A model generated the notes under the pieces. That model did not search any database, was not told the DNA's origin, and saw only the letters and a list, made by a program, of their open reading frames with translations. This document shows positions 61,994 to 64,000 of a stretch of 64,000 nucleotides of DNA, in pieces. A program made the position numbers and the translations under genes. The stretch's first letter is position 1; each line of letters starts with the position of its first letter. The stretch covers positions 31,874,501 through 31,938,500 of the forward strand of contig NC_079879.1 of the NCBI RefSeq assembly GCF_029227915.1. Reading direction: 5' to 3'. The DNA is from Hydractinia symbiolongicarpus. Its lineage: Eukaryota > Cnidaria > Hydrozoa > Anthoathecata > Hydractiniidae.

Positions 61994-63130
61994 AACGATT
62001 TTTTAAATTATTTTTTCACCACTAAAACGCATGAGACTTGTAGTTTTCAAAAATGTTTTCATTTTTGATGGGACGCTGAATAAAAGAAGTTTAATCGCCG
62101 GCAAACGAAATCCCGCGATTTCCCGTAAATCCCGGACTCGGCCCGTATAGTCAAAAGTATACAAAGAAAGTACCCAGGGAGTAAACCCATTTCCCGAACG
62201 ATTTTTTAAATTATTTTTTCACCACTAAAACGCATGAGACTTGTAGTTTTCAAAAATATTTTCATTTTTGATGAGACGCTTAATGAAAGAGGTTTAATCG
62301 CCGGCAAACGAAAACCAGCGATTTCCCCTAAATCCCGGGCTTGGCCGTGTAGTCGAATGTATACAAAGAAAGTACCCAGGGAGTAAACTCATTTCCCGAA
62401 CGATTTTTTAAATTTTTTTTCACCACTAAAACGCATGAGACTTGTAGTTTTCAAAAATGTTTTCATTTTTGATGAGACGCTTAATGAAAGAGGTTTAATC
62501 GCCGGCAAACGAAAACCCGCGATTTCCCGTAAATCCCGGGCTTGGCCCGTATAGTCGATTGTATAAAAAGAAAGTACCCTGTGAGTGAACTCGCTTCCAG
62601 AACGATTTTTTAAATTACTTCTTCACCACTAAAACGCATTAGACTTGTATTTTTCAAAAATGTTTTCATTTTTGATGAGACGCTTAATGAAAGAAGTTTA
62701 ATCGCCGGCAAACGAAAACCCGCGATTTCCCGAAAATCTCGGGCTTGGCCCGTTTAGTCAAAAGCATACAAAGAAAGTACCCAGGGAGTAAACTCATTTC
62801 CCGAACGATTTTTTAAATTATTTTTTCACCACTAAAACGCATGAGACTTGCAGTTTTCAAACTTGTTTTCATTTTTGATGAGACGCTGAATAAAAGAAGT
62901 TTAATCGCCGCCAAACGAAAACCCGCGATTTCCCGTAAATCCCGGGCTTGGCCCGTATAGTCAAAAGTATACAAAGAAGGTATCCAGGGAGTAAACTCAT
63001 TTCCCGAACGATTTTTTATATTATTTTTTCACCACTAAAACGCATGAGACTTGTAGTTTTCAAAAATGTTTTCATTTTTGATGGGACGCTGAATAAAAGA
63101 AGTTTAATCGCCGGCAAACGAAATCCCGCG

Positions 63131-63150
63131 ATTTCCCGTATAGTCAAAAG
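63131..63150 (+). other. 20-bp deletion between CCCGTA direct repeats
   Basis: The normal monomer has ATTTCCCGTA, then about 20 bp ending in GGCCCGTA, then TAGTCAAAAG. Here ATTTCCCGTA is joined straight to TAGTCAAAAG. The deletion runs between two copies of CCCGTA, as expected of slippage or microhomology-mediated repair. It is unique in the window and produces an 84-codon open frame spanning the lesion, which is not a gene. Confidence 0.88.
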
Positions 63151-63646
63151 TATACAAAGAAAGTACCCAGGGAGTAAACTCATTTCCCGAACGATTTTTT
63201 AAATTATTTTTTCACCACTAAAACGCATGAGACTTGCAGTTTTCAAACTTGTTTTCATTTTTGATGAGACGCTGAATAAAAGAAGTTTAATCGCCGGCAA
63301 ACGAAATCCAGCGATTTCCCGTAAATCCCGGACTCGGCCCGTATAGTCAAAAGTATACAAAGAAAGTACCCAGGGAGTAAACCCATTTCCCGAACGATTT
63401 TTTAAATTATTTTTTCACCACTAAAACGCATGAGACTTGTAGTTTTCAAAAATATTTTCATTTTTGATGAGACGCTTAATGAAAGAGGTTTAATCGCCGG
63501 CAAACGAAAACCAGCGATTTCCCCTAAATCCCGGGCTTGGCCGTGTAGTCAAAAGTATACAAAGAAAGTACCCAGGGAGTAAACTCATTTCCCGAACGAT
63601 TTTTTAAATTTTTTTTCACCACTAAAACGCATGAGACTTGTAGTTT

Positions 63647-63668
63647 TCAAAAATGTTTTCATTTTTGA
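63647..63668. other. AT-rich dyad, 9-bp arms with TTTT loop (one example; recurs in many monomers)
   Basis: TCAAAAATG at 63647-63655 is the exact reverse complement of CATTTTTGA at 63660-63668, separated by TTTT. The same dyad is seen in every monomer that has TTTTCAAAAATG. A common variant TTTTAAAAATG keeps all but one pair, with a possible G-T wobble. Another common class replaces AAAAATG by AAACTTG and destroys the symmetry. It could extrude as a cruciform or fold as a hairpin in RNA or single-stranded DNA; that is inference. Confidence 0.8.
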
Positions 63669-64000
63669 TGAGACGCTTAATGAAAGAGGTTTAATCGCCG
63701 GCAAACGAAAACCCGCGATTTCCCGTAAATCCCGGCCTTGGCCCGTATAGTCGATTGTATAAAAAGAAAGTACCCTGTGAGTGAACTCGCTTCCAGAACG
63801 ATTTTTTAAATTACTTCTTCACCACTAAAACGCATTAGACTTGTATTTTTCAAAAATGTTTTCATTTTTGATGAGACGCTTAATGAAAGAAGTTTAATCG
63901 CCGGCAAACGAAAACCCGCGATTTCCCGAAAATCTCGGGCTTGGCCCGTTTAGTCAAAAGCATACAAAGAAAGTACCCAGGGAGTAAACTCATTTCCCGA

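Larger units (their letters stand above)
1..64000 (+). repeat. 203-bp satellite DNA array, whole window
   Basis: The same ~203-bp sequence recurs head to tail from the first to the last base, about 315 times, always in the same orientation. Landmarks seen in nearly every copy are GTTTAATCGCC, GCGATTTCCCG, GTATACAAAG, TTCACCACT, GAGACTTGTAG and GTTTTCATTTTTGATGAG. Copy length varies by only a base or two except at a few listed indels. No unrelated sequence interrupts the array. Both edges of the window lie inside the array, so its true ends are not seen. Long gene-free arrays with layered higher-order repeats are typical of eukaryotic centromeric or pericentromeric heterochromatin; placing this one there is an inference. 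I do not recognise the family. The copy at the left edge carries an unusual CCGTCACACG, not seen elsewhere in the window. Confidence 0.98.
57751..64000 (+). repeat. Large ~8.9-kb duplication, copy 2 (cut by window end)
   Basis: This is the partner of 48830 onward. It lacks the extra monomer present at 50.3-50.7 kb, and carries a 5-mer tandem duplication (60-62 kb) where copy 1 has a different 6-mer repeat. The window ends inside it, so its full length is unknown. Confidence 0.78.
61994..64000 (+). repeat. 5/6-mer satellite block at right edge
   Basis: About ten monomers repeat the 53.1-54.2 kb block at an offset of about 8,922 bp. An internal repeat places GGCCGTGTAG at 62342 and 63539, a 1,197-bp step (six monomers minus about 21 bp, nearly all from the 20-bp deletion at 63140). 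The window ends mid-monomer at CATTTCCCGA. Confidence 0.78.

Noticed and set aside
1-64000. CRISPR array
   Set aside because: The repeats are about 203 bp with no unique spacers between them. Repeat and supposed spacer are equally conserved.
1-64000. Telomeric repeats, rDNA, tRNA genes or histone clusters within the array
   Set aside because: Both strands were scanned for TTAGGG- or TTTAGGG-like runs, conserved rRNA motifs and cloverleaf signatures. None were seen.

Overview
The whole 64 kb window is one uninterrupted tandem array of a satellite DNA with a monomer of about 203 bp (roughly 315 copies). All copies run head to tail in the same orientation. I found no protein-coding gene, RNA gene, transposon insertion, CRISPR array, microsatellite block or unique sequence. 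An array this long, without genes and with layered higher-order repeats (HORs), points to eukaryotic constitutive heterochromatin, most likely centromeric or pericentromeric. I do not recognise the monomer as a named satellite family, and the sequence alone does not identify the species.

The monomer is about 38% GC and has two parts. Monomer coordinates used here start at the GTTTAATCG motif. Positions 1-60 are about 55% GC and contain four CCCG tetramers spaced 10, 9 and 11 bp apart, plus a CGGGC-TTG-GCCCG hairpin. The other ~143 bp are about 31% GC, with T-tracts and a perfect 9-bp inverted repeat around a TTTT loop. Recurring diagnostic variants define monomer classes: TCGAATG with CCCTGTGAG, TCAAAAG with CCCAGGGAG, CCCAAGGAG with a GAGCGAC segment, and AAAAATG versus AAACTTG in the dyad.

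Layout: 1-3338 mixed dimers and 6/7-mers; 3339-9834 three units of a 10/11-mer HOR (2,030 or 2,233 bp); 9835-11244 transition; 11245-13610 a 6-mer (1,217 bp) built of trimers; 13611-21740 a 14-mer/13-mer HOR (about 2,840 or 2,639 bp); 21741-26730 mixed, with a duplication at 1,418 bp; 26731-28097 dimers (406 bp); 28098-33383 two near-identical 13-mer units (2,643 bp) containing 610-bp trimers; 33384-36440 related trimers and a 4-mer pair (814 bp); 36441-43961 mixed, with a 6-mer (1,220 bp) and a dispersed duplication; 43962-49245 two near-identical 13-mer units (2,642 bp); 48830-64000 a large duplication with a period of about 8.9 kb (about 44 monomers) that contains 5-mers, 6-mers and dimers.

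Nothing here works as genes do. The structure records repeated unequal crossing over or amplification at several scales: single monomer gain or loss, 2- to 6-mers, 10- to 14-mers and a ~44-mer. Short open frames of 60-111 codons occur on both strands, but they are by-products of the repeat. The two full-length frames (71 and 68 codons) open at TTG, and all run into stops after about one monomer because 203 is not a multiple of three.
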